Notes: generated by a model from the sequence alone, not told the origin. Counted from the stretch's first letter, positions 17,636 through 26,975 are shown. The stretch: 64,000 nt of DNA from Devosia sp. (GCA_015234425.1 JADGNE010000073.1:1-64000), one strand, 5' to 3'. Numbers and translations: made by a program.

Positions 17636-18468
17636 GCTGGCAGCGGATCAAGGACCACCCGAGCCTGATGCTGGGGCTGGCGGCGACGACCCTCTTTGCC
17701 ATTCTGGGGCTGGTGTCGCTGTTCTGGACGCCCTATCCGATCGGCGACATTGCCATTTCGCGCCGTTTCATGGGCCCGGATGCTGCGCACTGGCTGGGCA
17801 CGGACCACCTCGGGCGCGATCTCTTCTCGCTGATCATGTCAGGCACGCTGGTGAGCTTTACCGTCGGCGCAGCTGCCGTCGCCATCGGCATTGGTATCGG
17901 TGTACCGATGGGGCTGGCTGCGGCCATGTGGGGCGGCCCGGTGGAATGGGTGGTGCTGCGCATCTCCGACCTCGCCTTTGCCTTCCCCTCTGTGGTCATC
18001 GCCATTCTCATCGCCACGCTGATGGGGCCCGGCACGGTCAATGCCGTTGTTGCCATCGGCATTTTCAACATTCCGGTGTTTGCGCGGGTGGCGCGCGGCG
18101 GTGCGCTGGCGCTGTCCTCGCTCGATTATCTCGGCGCAGCGCGGCTGGCCGGGATGGGACGCGCCGAGATTGCCGCGCGCCATATCCTGCCCAACATCAT
18201 GAGCCTCATCATCGTGCAGGGCACGATCCAGCTGTCGCTGGGCATTTTGGCTGAGGCGGGTCTCTCCTATATCGGGCTGGGCACACAACCGCCGGCCACC
18301 AGCCTCGGGCTGATGCTGAAGGATGCGCAAAGCCTCTCCCTTATCCATCCCTGGCTGAGCCTCCTGCCGGGGATCGCCATCGTGCTCATCGTGATCGCTC
18401 TCAATATCGCCGGAGACGGGCTGCGCGACGCGCTTGATCCGCGCCTGCGCCGGCAGGAGCTGTCATGA
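17632..18468 (+). CDS. ABC transporter permease, DppC type
   Basis: A 278-residue partner permease. The N-terminal extension (HPSLMLGLAATTLFAILGLVSLF) and the motif LGTDHLGRDLFSLIMSGTLVSF are signatures of DppC-type permeases. The EAA loop is DYLGAARLAGMGRAEIAARHILPN. It overlaps both neighbours by 4 bases (ATGA), so the permeases and the ATPase are made together in fixed ratio. Confidence 0.93.
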   Translation: MSWQRIKDHPSLMLGLAATTLFAILGLVSLFWTPYPIGDIAISRRFMGPDAAHWLGTDHLGRDLFSLIMSGTLVSFTVGAAAVAIGIGIGVPMGLAAAMWGGPVEWVVLRISDLAFAFPSVVIAILIATLMGPGTVNAVVAIGIFNIPVFARVARGGALALSSLDYLGAARLAGMGRAEIAARHILPNIMSLIIVQGTIQLSLGILAEAGLSYIGLGTQPPATSLGLMLKDAQSLSLIHPWLSLLPGIAIVLIVIALNIAGDGLRDALDPRLRRQELS

Positions 18469-20030
18469 CAAAGCCCCTGGTCGAGATTTCAGACCTGACG
18501 ATTTCCTTCGGCGGCCGGCCGGCCCTCGCGGGGCTATCGCTCGCGATCGAAGCCGGCGAGCGTTTCGGCATTATCGGGGAAAGCGGCTCGGGCAAATCGC
18601 TGACAGCGCTTGCCATCGCCGGACTGCTGCCGGAGACGGCCGAAGTCAGTGGCAAAATCGCCTTTGATGGCGCCCCACTTCCCACTGACGAGCGCGTGCT
18701 GGCTCGCCTGCGCGGCAAGCGCGTCGGCATGGTCTTTCAGGAGCCGATGACGGCGCTCAACCCGCTCTTGCGCGTTGGCGAGCAGATTGAGGAAGCCATG
18801 CGGCTGGTGAGCGCCAGCACGGAGCCTCTGGCCCAACTTGCCGACCTTCTCGCAGAAGTGGGGCTTGAACCCCGCCACGCCGATCGCTTCCCCCACCAGC
18901 TCTCGGGCGGGCAGCGCCAGCGGGTGATGATCGCCATGGCCTTGGCCAGCAAACCGGACCTGATGATCGCCGACGAGCCCACATCGGCGCTCGATGTCAT
19001 CACCCAGCGGACGGTGCTCGATCTGATCCTCGAGATCTGCAAGCGCCGGCACATGACGCTCCTGTTCATCAGCCATGACATTCGTGCCGTCGCGGCGCTG
19101 TGTGAGCGGATCGCCGTGCTGCATCGGGGCAAACTGGTTGAAATGGGGCCCACGCACGAAGTGCTGCAGGCGCCGCGCGAGGCCTATACGCGAAAACTCG
19201 TCGCCGCGACGCGCGTTGAAGCCAGGCAGCGGCAGGATCTGGCGACGACGCAACCGATCCTCAAGGTTGAAAACCTCATCCGCGATTTCGGACGGGGATG
19301 GTTTCAGTGGGGCGAGCAGCCGCTGCGGGCGGTCAATGCCGTGGATTTCTCCATCCATGAAGGCGAATGCCTGGCCTTGGTTGGCCCGTCTGGCTGCGGC
19401 AAGACCACTTTGGGGCGGATCATCGTCGGGCTGGACACAGCGACCTCGGGGCGGCTTGAGTTTCAGGGCAAGGCCTATCGCGGCGCTGACCTGCCGGCGG
19501 GATTGCGGGCTGACCTGTCCTTCGTCTTCCAGGACCCGTTCAGCAGTTTCAATCCGCGGCTCACCATTGGCCAATCGCTGGGCGAGCCCTTGCGCCTGCT
19601 CCCCAAAATGGCGCCGATCGAGCGCCACGCGCGGCTGGAGGAGGCGATCCTCTCCGTGGGTCTGGAGCCGGCCATGCTTGAGCGCTATCCGCATGAGTTT
19701 TCCGGCGGGCAGCGCCAGCGCCTTGCCATCGCCCGGGCGATGGTGACGCGGCCACGCCTTGTGGTGCTCGACGAGCCCGTGTCGGCGCTGGACGTGTCAG
19801 TGCGCGGGGATGTGCTGGATCTTTTGGCGCGGCTGCAGGCCGACCATAACCTGACCTATCTCATCATCAGCCACGACCTCGATATGATCGCGGCTATGGC
19901 CGATCGGGTGCTGGTGATGGAAGCAGGCAGGATTGTCGAGGAAGGCACCCCGGATGCGCTGTTCGCGCACCCGAAGCACAAGCTGACGCAGGCCCTGATG
20001 GCGGCCCGTCTGCCGGAAATCGTGGCCTGA
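18465..20030 (+). CDS. Fused double ATPase of the peptide ABC importer (DppD-DppF type)
   Basis: One 521-residue protein contains two complete ABC ATPase domains. The first has Walker A GESGSGKS, signature LSGGQRQRV and Walker B LMIADEP (about residues 1-245); the second has Walker A GPSGCGKTT, signature FSGGQRQRL and Walker B LVVLDEP (about 260-515). It therefore replaces the separate DppD and DppF subunits. Both halves keep the switch His (FISHD, IISHD). It ends 10 bases before a convergent gene, and no terminator hairpin is visible in that gap. Confidence 0.95.
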   Translation: MTKPLVEISDLTISFGGRPALAGLSLAIEAGERFGIIGESGSGKSLTALAIAGLLPETAEVSGKIAFDGAPLPTDERVLARLRGKRVGMVFQEPMTALNPLLRVGEQIEEAMRLVSASTEPLAQLADLLAEVGLEPRHADRFPHQLSGGQRQRVMIAMALASKPDLMIADEPTSALDVITQRTVLDLILEICKRRHMTLLFISHDIRAVAALCERIAVLHRGKLVEMGPTHEVLQAPREAYTRKLVAATRVEARQRQDLATTQPILKVENLIRDFGRGWFQWGEQPLRAVNAVDFSIHEGECLALVGPSGCGKTTLGRIIVGLDTATSGRLEFQGKAYRGADLPAGLRADLSFVFQDPFSSFNPRLTIGQSLGEPLRLLPKMAPIERHARLEEAILSVGLEPAMLERYPHEFSGGQRQRLAIARAMVTRPRLVVLDEPVSALDVSVRGDVLDLLARLQADHNLTYLIISHDLDMIAAMADRVLVMEAGRIVEEGTPDALFAHPKHKLTQALMAARLPEIVA

Positions 20031-20039
20031 AGCGCCCGA

Positions 20040-20624
20040 CTAGCTGGCCTTGTGCAGCCGATAGGCGACACCGGCAAAGCCGGCGATGACCATGGGCATG
20101 GCTTCCATCATCTCGTCGTACTCGGCCCATTCCTGTTCGCCGGCAGTTTCATCGGGGCCGGCATCGGGGGAGGAGAGCATGAGCGCCGTGGCGAGACCGA
20201 GGGCCGCTTCGCCGCGCTCGCCCTGACTTTCGGTGTCGCGCAGCAGGGCGTCCCAAGCGTCAAAGCGCAGCAGCATGGCTTGCTGGAAACCAGAGATCCA
20301 GACCTGCCAGATGACCTCTTCGGTCTCTTCATCGACCTCGAACAGCGGGGCGTAATTGTCGTCGGCCAGTTCCTGCTCGGTCTCGGCAAGGCGAGCTTCG
20401 ATCAGGCCGGCCAGCTCTTCATTGCCGCTCTTGAGGACACCGCGCTCGTCGGCCAGCCATTCGAACGGCCACCATTCGTCGCGCGAGATTGGCTCGGGGC
20501 TGACAGCGAGGCCGCAGAGAAAGCCGTCGAGCTCAGCCAGCAGCATGGCATCAGGCCCGGCTTCCGCCAGCAGCTCTTCCAGCCGCTGCAGGGACTGGGG
20601 CAGTTCAGTCAGTTCTGAAGTCAT
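20040..20624 (-). CDS. UPF0149 / YecA-family protein
   Basis: A 194-residue acidic protein. Its N-terminal LDGFLCGLAVSPEPISRDEWWPFEW and the helical GFQQAMLLRFDAW match the UPF0149 (YecA/YgfB) family, whose members are helical and of uncertain function; some carry a C-terminal SEC-C zinc motif, which is absent here. The ATG at 20624 is chosen because the residues upstream are not family-like. The stop lies within 10 bases of the convergent ABC ATPase end. Confidence 0.8.
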   Translation of the reverse strand: MTSELTELPQSLQRLEELLAEAGPDAMLLAELDGFLCGLAVSPEPISRDEWWPFEWLADERGVLKSGNEELAGLIEARLAETEQELADDNYAPLFEVDEETEEVIWQVWISGFQQAMLLRFDAWDALLRDTESQGERGEAALGLATALMLSSPDAGPDETAGEQEWAEYDEMMEAMPMVIAGFAGVAYRLHKAS

Positions 20625-20671
20625 GGGTGCGGTCCGCGCCTTGGTACAGGTTTGGCGCGGACCATACACGC

Positions 20672-21985
20672 TTAGCGCGAATTGTGCAGCAGGCCCTGGA
20701 AAGATCTGTAACTTGCCTTGGGCGTTCGTTTTTGCGTGGCGTAGTCGACATGGACGAGGCCGAAGCGCTTGTTGTAGCCCTCGGCCCATTCGTAGTTGTC
20801 GAGCAGCGACCAGGCAAAATAGCCGCGCACATCGGCGCCTGCGGCCCTGGCGGCGAGCACGGCCTTGAGGTGGTCGTCGTAATATCTGACGCGGCGCGGA
20901 TCATTGTCGCCCTCGACCTCGGCCATGCCGTTCTCGGTGACATATACCGGGATTTTCGTGTAGTCGCTGGAGACGCGGACGAGCAGGTCGGAAAGACCCT
21001 GGGGATAGATTTCCCAGCCGATATCGGTCTTTTCGAGCGGACCCTTGATCTGCTCCACGGGGCGACCGGGCTGGGTGGAGGCCTTGTAGAGTCCGCGGGT
21101 GTAGTAGTTGATCCCGAGCCAGTCCAGCGGGCGGGAGACGACGTCCATGTCCGCCTGGTAATTGGCCGGCAGATAGGGCTCAAGCCATTTGGTAAGCACC
21201 TCCGGGTACTTACCCTTGAAGACGCCGTCGAGATACCAGCGGTTGAACTGGGCATCCCCGAAGTCACCGGCGGCCTGATCCTCGGGACTGTCGGAGGCGG
21301 GCTCGGACTTTTCGAGGTTGAGCACAATGCCGAGATTTTTCGTGCCGGTGGCGCGCAGCGCGTCGATGGCGGCGCCGTGGGCGAAAAGCACATGGTGCAT
21401 GGCGCGGGCAGCGGCGCGGAGGTCGCGATAGCCGGGGGCGTGGACGCCAAGGAAGTGGCTGAGAAAGGCGACGCACCAAGGTTCGTTGATGGTGGCCGTG
21501 GCGGTCAGCCGATCGCCGAATTTTCCGCCAATCAGGGTGGCGTAGTCGGCGAACCAATTGGCGATGTCGCGGTTCATCCAGCCGCCACGATCCTGCAGGG
21601 TCGAGGGCAGATCCCAGTGATAGAGCGTGGCATAGGGCTTGAGGCCACGCTCGAGCATGCCGTCGATCAGGCGATCATAAAAGTCGACGCCCTTCTGGTT
21701 TACTGGGCCCGTCCCTTCCGGGATCAAACGCGGCCAGGCGAAGGAAAAGCGGTAGGCGTCAAAGCCGCCGTCGCGGATGAGGTCGAGGTCGGCGGGCCAA
21801 AGCTCGTAGTGGTTGCAGGCGTCGCGGCCGGTATCGCCATTGTGGACGTTGCCGGGGGTAGCGGAGAAGCTGTCCCAGATCGACTGGCCACGGCCATCGC
21901 CCTGCCCGCCTTCGATCTGATAGGCGGCAGTCGCTACGCCAAAGGTGAAGTCGGGACCGAAATCCCGCCGGTCGAATGAAAACAT
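20672..21985 (-). CDS. Beta-glucosidase, glycoside hydrolase family 1
   Basis: A 437-residue cytoplasmic retaining glycosidase. The N-terminal FGVATAAYQIEGG is the GH1 signature; Glu168 in TINEPW is the acid/base and Glu351 in VTENG the nucleophile. No signal peptide is present, so the substrate is an imported beta-glucoside or a related disaccharide. Upstream (22036-22074) lie three 13-bp repeats containing LacI-type operator cores, suggesting sugar-responsive repression by a LacI-family regulator encoded elsewhere. No transporter gene is adjacent. Confidence 0.94.
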   Translation of the reverse strand: MFSFDRRDFGPDFTFGVATAAYQIEGGQGDGRGQSIWDSFSATPGNVHNGDTGRDACNHYELWPADLDLIRDGGFDAYRFSFAWPRLIPEGTGPVNQKGVDFYDRLIDGMLERGLKPYATLYHWDLPSTLQDRGGWMNRDIANWFADYATLIGGKFGDRLTATATINEPWCVAFLSHFLGVHAPGYRDLRAAARAMHHVLFAHGAAIDALRATGTKNLGIVLNLEKSEPASDSPEDQAAGDFGDAQFNRWYLDGVFKGKYPEVLTKWLEPYLPANYQADMDVVSRPLDWLGINYYTRGLYKASTQPGRPVEQIKGPLEKTDIGWEIYPQGLSDLLVRVSSDYTKIPVYVTENGMAEVEGDNDPRRVRYYDDHLKAVLAARAAGADVRGYFAWSLLDNYEWAEGYNKRFGLVHVDYATQKRTPKASYRSFQGLLHNSR

Positions 21986-22035
21986 GGATCCCCTCCAGGG
22001 CAGCTTGTGCCAATTGGGGAGACCCGATAGCCCGC

Positions 22036-22074
22036 CAAAATCGTTTATGCAATCGATTTCAGCAATCGTTTTCA
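22036..22074. promoter_or_regulatory. Triple 13-bp repeat with LacI-type operator cores upstream of GH1 gene
   Basis: Three tandem 13-base units (CAAAATCGTTTAT, GCAATCGATTTCA, GCAATCGTTTTCA) share AATCGnTT. The central one, read as TGCAATCGATTTCA (22048-22061), fits the LacI-family operator consensus TGnAAnCGnTTnCA exactly; the third differs only at the first base. They lie about 50-90 bases upstream of the leftward beta-glucosidase start. Confidence 0.6.
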
Positions 22075-22102
22075 GCCGAAACGAGCCGAGGCGGCGGTTG
22101 GG

Positions 22103-23161
22103 TCAGGGGATGCGGGTGACCAGACGTCGGGCGATGGCACGATAGGCTGCGGCCTCCGGGCCCTCGGGATCCACAGCAACCGACGGCGCGCCGGCGTCCG
22201 AATTTTCCCGGATCGACATGACCAGCGGAATGGCACCGAGGAATTCGAGGTCGAGATCGGCGGCTGCTTTCTCGGCGCCGCCTGAGCCAAAGATATCGTA
22301 GCGATTGCCGGTATCGGGCGCGATGAAATAGCTCATGTTCTCGACGAGGCCCAGGACCGGTACGTTCATGCGGCGGAGCATGTCGATGGCCTTTTGCGCG
22401 TCGATCAGCGCGAGATCCTGAGGGGTCGAGACGATGACCACGCCATCGACTACGGCCTGCTGGAAGAGGCCGATGTGGATGTCGCCCGTGCCGGGGGGAA
22501 GGTCGATGACGAGGACGTCGAGCTCGCCCCAATCGGTTTCGCGCAGCAATTGGCGGAGGCCGGAGGTGGCCATGGGACCGCGCCAGACCACGGCCTGGCC
22601 GGGCACGAGCATGGAGCCAATGGAGATGGCCTTCACACCAAACGCCTCGTGCGGCGAGAAAATTCCGTCTTCGCGAATAGCGGGGCGGCCTTCGAGGCCG
22701 AGGAGTTTGGGCACGGAAGGGCCATAGAGATCGGCGTCGAGAATGCCGACTTTCAGGCCTTCGGCGGCAAGGGCCAGGGCGATGTTGACGGAGGTCGTGG
22801 ACTTGCCGACGCCGCCCTTGCCCGAGCCAACGGCGATGATGCGGCGCACGCCTTTCACACTGGTCTTGCCTGCGGGAACCGGCGATCCGTGGGAAAATTT
22901 GGGGCCGCTGGATTTTTCAGCGGTGATCGAGACCATCACCTTGCGGGCGCCGCCAAGGGCTTGGGCACGCTTGTGGGCCTCGTCGCGGGCGGGCCCGAAG
23001 GCGGCTTCCATGCCGGGTTGCACAGCGATGGCAAAAGCAATGGCGCCGGGGGTGACGATGATCTCCGAGAGACCGGGATAGGAGGCGAGATCTCCGCCGC
23101 CGGGGATTTCCACGCCAGCGAGCGCAGACTTGATCTCTGCGGAAAGTTCGGTGTCGGCCAT
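22103..23161 (-). CDS. mrp: Mrp/NBP35-family iron-sulfur carrier ATPase
   Basis: A 352-residue P-loop ATPase of the Mrp (ApbC) family that carries Fe-S clusters to apoproteins. Residues 1-80 form a MIP18/DUF59-type domain (LASYPGLSEIIVTPGAIAF). The deviant Walker A, GKGGVGKST, is at 114-122; DADLYGPSVPKLLG and VIDLPPGTGD follow. The usual Cys pair in ENMSxxxCxxC is replaced: here the sequence reads ENMSYFIAPDTG, so the classic cluster-bridging cysteines are missing. The same substitution may be common in this order. The gene is separated from the downstream GH1 gene by operator-like repeats, so they are probably not co-transcribed. Confidence 0.92.
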   Translation of the reverse strand: MADTELSAEIKSALAGVEIPGGGDLASYPGLSEIIVTPGAIAFAIAVQPGMEAAFGPARDEAHKRAQALGGARKVMVSITAEKSSGPKFSHGSPVPAGKTSVKGVRRIIAVGSGKGGVGKSTTSVNIALALAAEGLKVGILDADLYGPSVPKLLGLEGRPAIREDGIFSPHEAFGVKAISIGSMLVPGQAVVWRGPMATSGLRQLLRETDWGELDVLVIDLPPGTGDIHIGLFQQAVVDGVVIVSTPQDLALIDAQKAIDMLRRMNVPVLGLVENMSYFIAPDTGNRYDIFGSGGAEKAAADLDLEFLGAIPLVMSIRENSDAGAPSVAVDPEGPEAAAYRAIARRLVTRIP

Positions 23162-23180
23162 CTCGATCCTTAAAAGAACA

Positions 23181-23244
23181 AGACCTCACCCCGAGCGTGT
23201 CGAAGGGCGAGGTCTGTTAGGCGTCTCCCGCCCCGGAGGGCGGG
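23181..23244. repeat. Intergenic palindromes downstream of the aldolase gene
   Basis: AGACCTC (23181-23187) and GAGGTCT (23209-23215) flank a GAGCGTGTCGAAGG core, a form of dispersed palindrome seen widely in alphaproteobacterial genomes. Next to it CCCGCCC (23227-23233) and GGGCGGG (23238-23244) form a 7-bp hairpin with loop CGGA. Lying at the 3' end of the leftward fsa/tal gene, they may assist termination, but neither is followed by a T tract in the leftward direction. Confidence 0.65.
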
Positions 23245-23261
23245 ATAATTGTTTGAAATCC

Positions 23262-23915
23262 TTAGAGGATCGACTGGCCGGTGCCGGCCCAATCCTTGAG
23301 GAAGCCTTCGATGCCCTTGTCGGTCAGCGGATGCTGGGCGAGCTTCTTGATCACGTCTGGCGGGATGGTTGCGACGTCGGCGCCGGCAAAGGCAGCCTCG
23401 GTCACGTGGTTCGCCGAACGGATCGAGGCGGCCAGGATCTGGGTCTCGAACTGGTAGTTGTCATAGATCTGACGGATGTTCTCGATCAGCTCCATGCCAT
23501 CAAGGTTGATGTCATCGAGGCGGCCGATGAAGGGCGAGATGTAGGTCGCGCCGGCCTTGGCAGCCAGCAGAGCCTGGTTGGTGGAGAAGCAGAGCGTGAC
23601 GTTGGTCGGAATGCCCTTTTCCTTGAAGTACTTGGTGGCCTTGAGGCCATTCAGGGTCAGGGGAAGCTTGATGACCACATTGGGGGCCAGCTTGGCGAGG
23701 ACTTCGCCCTCGGCAATCATGCCGTCATATTCGAGGCTTGCCACTTCGGCCGAGACCGGATCGGGCGTGATCGCGCAGATTTCCTTGATGACTTCCTTGA
23801 AGTCACGGCCGGACTTGGCGATCAGCGACGGATTGGTGGTGACGCCATTGACGAGGCCGGCTTCGTGAAGCTCCGCGATGGCCTTGGTATCTGCAGTGTC
23901 GACGAAGAACTTCAT
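23262..23915 (-). CDS. Fructose-6-phosphate aldolase / small transaldolase
   Basis: This 217-residue protein belongs to the short transaldolase family (FSA/TalC). [21 protein letters not shown] and the Schiff-base lysine Lys83 in VVIKLPLT are clear; [19 protein letters not shown] and PFIGRLDD complete the barrel. It interconverts sugar phosphates through dihydroxyacetone transfer; whether it acts as an aldolase or as the cell's pentose-phosphate transaldolase cannot be settled by motif reading. It stands between Mrp and the aminotransferase, all leftward. Confidence 0.93.
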   Translation of the reverse strand: MKFFVDTADTKAIAELHEAGLVNGVTTNPSLIAKSGRDFKEVIKEICAITPDPVSAEVASLEYDGMIAEGEVLAKLAPNVVIKLPLTLNGLKATKYFKEKGIPTNVTLCFSTNQALLAAKAGATYISPFIGRLDDINLDGMELIENIRQIYDNYQFETQILAASIRSANHVTEAAFAGADVATIPPDVIKKLAQHPLTDKGIEGFLKDWAGTGQSIL

Positions 23916-23993
23916 CGTTCCCTCCTGAAAAGCGTTTCATCCCGGCTGGTTAGCCGAGGTTAGTCCATGGCGGCGCGGGGCCGCAAGCATTGC

Positions 23994-25178
23994 TCAGCGA
24001 ATGGCGCCCAGAAACGCATCGGCGAGAGCACCGACGTGCTCTTCGGGGATACCGGCGACATTGATGCGGCTATCAGATGTCATATAGACACCGTTTCCGG
24101 CTTTTAAATGCTCCACGGCGTCGGCGGTGAGGCCGAGCAGAGAAAACATGCCGCGGTGACCGGCGACAAAGTCAAAATCGGTGGAATTGGAGCGCTCGCG
24201 GATCGCACTTGCGAGCTTTTCTCTCAATGAAATCATGCGGTTACGCATGACGCCCAGCTCTTCTTCCCATTCGGCGCGCAATTCGGCGTCCTGAAGGATG
24301 GTGCGGATGATCTCGGCACCGTGATCAGGCGGCTGAGAATAGGCGCCGCGAATGATGTTCAGAAGCTGCGAATTAGTAACATCGGCTTCTTCTGCATTGC
24401 GGGCGACGAGAATGGCGGCACCAACGCGTTCGCGGTAGAGACCGAAATTCTTCGAACCCGAGAATGCTATCACGGCCTCGGGGACCGTGGAAAGAATCTT
24501 GCGGGTGCCATAGGCGTCGGCTTCGATGCCATCGCCAAAGCCAAGATAGGCCAGATCGATGAAGGGCAGCGCGCCGGTGCGGGCGAGGCTTGCGGCAACC
24601 TGATCCCACTGCGCGTCGGTGAGGTTCGCGCCGGTCGGGTTGTGGCAGCAGCCGTGCAGGAGCACGATGTCGTCGGCGCCCAGTTTATCAAGCGCGGCAA
24701 GCATTTCGTCGAACTTCACGCCGCGCGTGACGGTGTCGAAATAGGGGTAGGTCGCGACTTTGAGGCCCGAACTATTGGCGATCGGAATATGGTTCGCCCA
24801 GGTCGGGTCCGAGACGTGGACCGTCGCACCGGGACGAGCGCGGTTGATCAGCTGCATCAGCACCCAGAGCGAGCCAGTGCCGCCCGGAGCCTGCGCGATG
24901 CGGACGCGCAAGAGATCGACAGCGTCGGCTAGGACGAGGTCGAGAACCGCAGTGCCAAAGCCCTTGTTCCCGGCGATGCCGAGATAAGTCTTTGTTTTTT
25001 CGTTCGAAAGCATCCGCTCTTCGGCCTTGCGAACCGAGGTCATGACCGGGGTCACACCTTTTTCGTCTTTGTAGACGCCGACGCCGAGGTCGATCTTGGT
25101 GGGACGGGCATCAGCCGCATATTCGCCCATGAGCGCAAGGATCTTGTCGCCAGGGGCCTTGGAGAGGTTTTCGAACAT
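23994..25178 (-). CDS. Aromatic/aspartate aminotransferase (class I, PLP)
   Basis: A 394-residue PLP enzyme. IDLGVGVYKDEKGVTPVM is the N-terminal signature of the AspC/TyrB subgroup Ia, LLHGCCHNPTGANLTDAQW the substrate region, and SGSKNFGLYRERVGA places the PLP lysine at Lys243. The conserved C-terminal Arg that binds the alpha-carboxylate appears in SDSRINVAG. It transfers amino groups between aspartate or aromatic amino acids and 2-oxoglutarate. AspC and TyrB activity cannot be separated by motif reading, so no symbol is given. It appears to be a single-gene unit. Confidence 0.93.
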   Translation of the reverse strand: MFENLSKAPGDKILALMGEYAADARPTKIDLGVGVYKDEKGVTPVMTSVRKAEERMLSNEKTKTYLGIAGNKGFGTAVLDLVLADAVDLLRVRIAQAPGGTGSLWVLMQLINRARPGATVHVSDPTWANHIPIANSSGLKVATYPYFDTVTRGVKFDEMLAALDKLGADDIVLLHGCCHNPTGANLTDAQWDQVAASLARTGALPFIDLAYLGFGDGIEADAYGTRKILSTVPEAVIAFSGSKNFGLYRERVGAAILVARNAEEADVTNSQLLNIIRGAYSQPPDHGAEIIRTILQDAELRAEWEEELGVMRNRMISLREKLASAIRERSNSTDFDFVAGHRGMFSLLGLTADAVEHLKAGNGVYMTSDSRINVAGIPEEHVGALADAFLGAIR

Positions 25179-25278
25179 TTTATGAAGTCCGGTGAGAAGG
25201 CGCGGTCTTTATAGGCGCGCGGGGGATTTTTGCAATTGGGAGCGGCTTTGGACGGCCGGTTTTTGAAACGGGAATGGG

Positions 25279-26217
25279 TCAGCCGGTGGGTCTGGAGACC
25301 CCAAGCTTCTCCAGTTCGGCAATCAATTGCGGAACAACTTCAAAGAGATCGCCGACAAGCGCGACATCGGCGAGTTTCATCAACGGAGACTCGGCATCGG
25401 TATTGATGGCAAGAATCTTCTTGGCGCCCTGGATGCCGGCGAGGTGCTGGAGCGCGCCGGAAATCCCGATGGCGATGTAGAGATCGGGGGCGATGATCTT
25501 GCCGGTCTGGCCGATCTGCCAATCGTTCGGCGCATAGCCGGCATCGACCGCAGCGCGGGTGGCGCCGACCGCTGCACCAAGAGTTTTGCCAAGCTTTTCA
25601 ATGAGTTGAAAACCTTCGGCGGAGCCGACGGAGACGCCACCACCAATGACGATCTGGGCCGTCGAGAGGTCCGGCACATCACTCTGGTTGCGGTGCGCGG
25701 CAAGCAGGCGCGCCAGCGAAGTGACTGAATTCTCGAGCGTTTCGACGGGTGCGGAACCACCAGCAGCGACCGGGCGGAAGGCGGAGGCGCGAAAGGTCAG
25801 CAGGTGCAGTGGCTGCGGGTCGGTGACGGTTTCGAGCGCATTGCCGGCGTAGATCGGGCGGGTAAACCGGTTGGGCGCCGCGATGGCGACGATGTCGGTG
25901 ACCGGCTGGATATCGAGCTTGGCGGCCAGACGCGGAATGACATCCTTGCCAACAGAAGAGGCGTTCGCGCTAACAGACTGGTAGCGTTGAGCGCAGCTTT
26001 CGAGCGTAAGTGCTAACGCTTCGGCGGTGCTTTGCCCTTGAGCCACCAGGACTTTCCGAACATGGGAGAGGGTGGACGCAGCCTCGGCGATGGCGGCGGG
26101 CGCCTCGGCGACGACCAGAAGATCAACCGGGCCCAGCTGGCTGGCAGCGGCAACAAGGCGCGCCGTGGCGGGAGAGAGTTTTCCGTTGTCGTGTTCGGCA
26201 AGCAGAAGAACGGACAT
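25279..26217 (-). CDS. etfA: Electron transfer flavoprotein alpha subunit
   Basis: A 312-residue FixB/EtfA-family subunit. The N-terminal Rossmann-like part (VLLLAEHDNGKLSPAT) and the C-terminal FAD domain (QIVIGGGVSVGSAEGFQLIEKLGKTLGAAVGATRAAVDAGYAPNDWQIGQTG) are complete, including VIAPDLYIAIGISGALQHLAG. With EtfB it forms the soluble FAD/AMP flavoprotein that collects electrons from acyl-CoA and other dehydrogenases and passes them to ETF-quinone oxidoreductase. Start and etfB stop overlap as TGATG, indicating coupling. Confidence 0.95.
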   Translation of the reverse strand: MSVLLLAEHDNGKLSPATARLVAAASQLGPVDLLVVAEAPAAIAEAASTLSHVRKVLVAQGQSTAEALALTLESCAQRYQSVSANASSVGKDVIPRLAAKLDIQPVTDIVAIAAPNRFTRPIYAGNALETVTDPQPLHLLTFRASAFRPVAAGGSAPVETLENSVTSLARLLAAHRNQSDVPDLSTAQIVIGGGVSVGSAEGFQLIEKLGKTLGAAVGATRAAVDAGYAPNDWQIGQTGKIIAPDLYIAIGISGALQHLAGIQGAKKILAINTDAESPLMKLADVALVGDLFEVVPQLIAELEKLGVSRPTG

Positions 26218-26975
26218 CAGAGCGCCTCCATCTCGTTGACTTCGGCGGCGACGGCCGCGGCGAACTCGGCAACCGAGGCGACGCTTCTTCCTGCCACACG
26301 TTCGGGCGGCGGGGATATGTTTTCGACGATGAGGCGCGGCGTGAGATCGACGCCGAGATCGGCAGCGGCGCGGACGGCCAGGGGCTTGGAACGCGCCTTC
26401 ATGACCATGGGCAGGGCTGCATTGCGCGGGGTGTTGAGGCGGAGATCGGCAGTGACCACGGCCGGCAGCGGCAACGAGAGAGTCTCGCGGCCATAATCGA
26501 CCTCGCGAGTGACTTCGAGGGTGGTGCCATCGAGCTTGATCTCGGAGGCGAAGGTGGCCTGCGGACGATTGGTGAGCGCCGCCAGCATCTGGCCAACGTG
26601 ATTGCTGTCATCGTCGACGGCCTGCTTGCCCAGAAGAATGAGATCGGGCTGCTCCTCATCGACAATTTTGGCGAGGAGCTTGGCGATGGTGAGGGTTTCG
26701 AGGGTCTGCTCGGCCTCGACGAGAATGCCGCGATGGGCGCCCATGGCAAGGGCGGTGAGGATCACGTCGTTGGTGTTCTTGGGGCCGATGGACACCACGA
26801 CGATCTCGTCGGCTTTTCCAGCTTCCGCCAGCTGCACGGCGGCTTCCACCGCATGCTTGCAGAAGGGGTTCATCGACATGCGCACGCCGGCTGTCTCGAC
26901 GCCCGTTCCATCAGGACGGACACGGATGCGCACATTGTGGTCGACCACGCGCTTGACGGCGACGAGGATTTTCAT
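26217..26975 (-). CDS. etfB: Electron transfer flavoprotein beta subunit
   Basis: A 252-residue partner of etfA. MKILVAVKRVVDHNVRIRV is the family start; CKHAVEAAVQLAEAGKADEIVVVSIG and the AMP-binding DLILLGKQAVDDDSNHVGQMLA segment are intact. The start is set at 26975 (ATG in ATGAAAATCCTC) because it is the conserved N-terminus; a longer frame upstream has no family features. It precedes etfA with a 3-base overlap. Confidence 0.95.
   Translation of the reverse strand: MKILVAVKRVVDHNVRIRVRPDGTGVETAGVRMSMNPFCKHAVEAAVQLAEAGKADEIVVVSIGPKNTNDVILTALAMGAHRGILVEAEQTLETLTIAKLLAKIVDEEQPDLILLGKQAVDDDSNHVGQMLAALTNRPQATFASEIKLDGTTLEVTREVDYGRETLSLPLPAVVTADLRLNTPRNAALPMVMKARSKPLAVRAAADLGVDLTPRLIVENISPPPERVAGRSVASVAEFAAAVAAEVNEMEAL

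Noticed and set aside
22036..22074. CRISPR-like short tandem repeat
   Set aside because: Units are 13 bp without spacers and sit in a promoter; not a CRISPR array.
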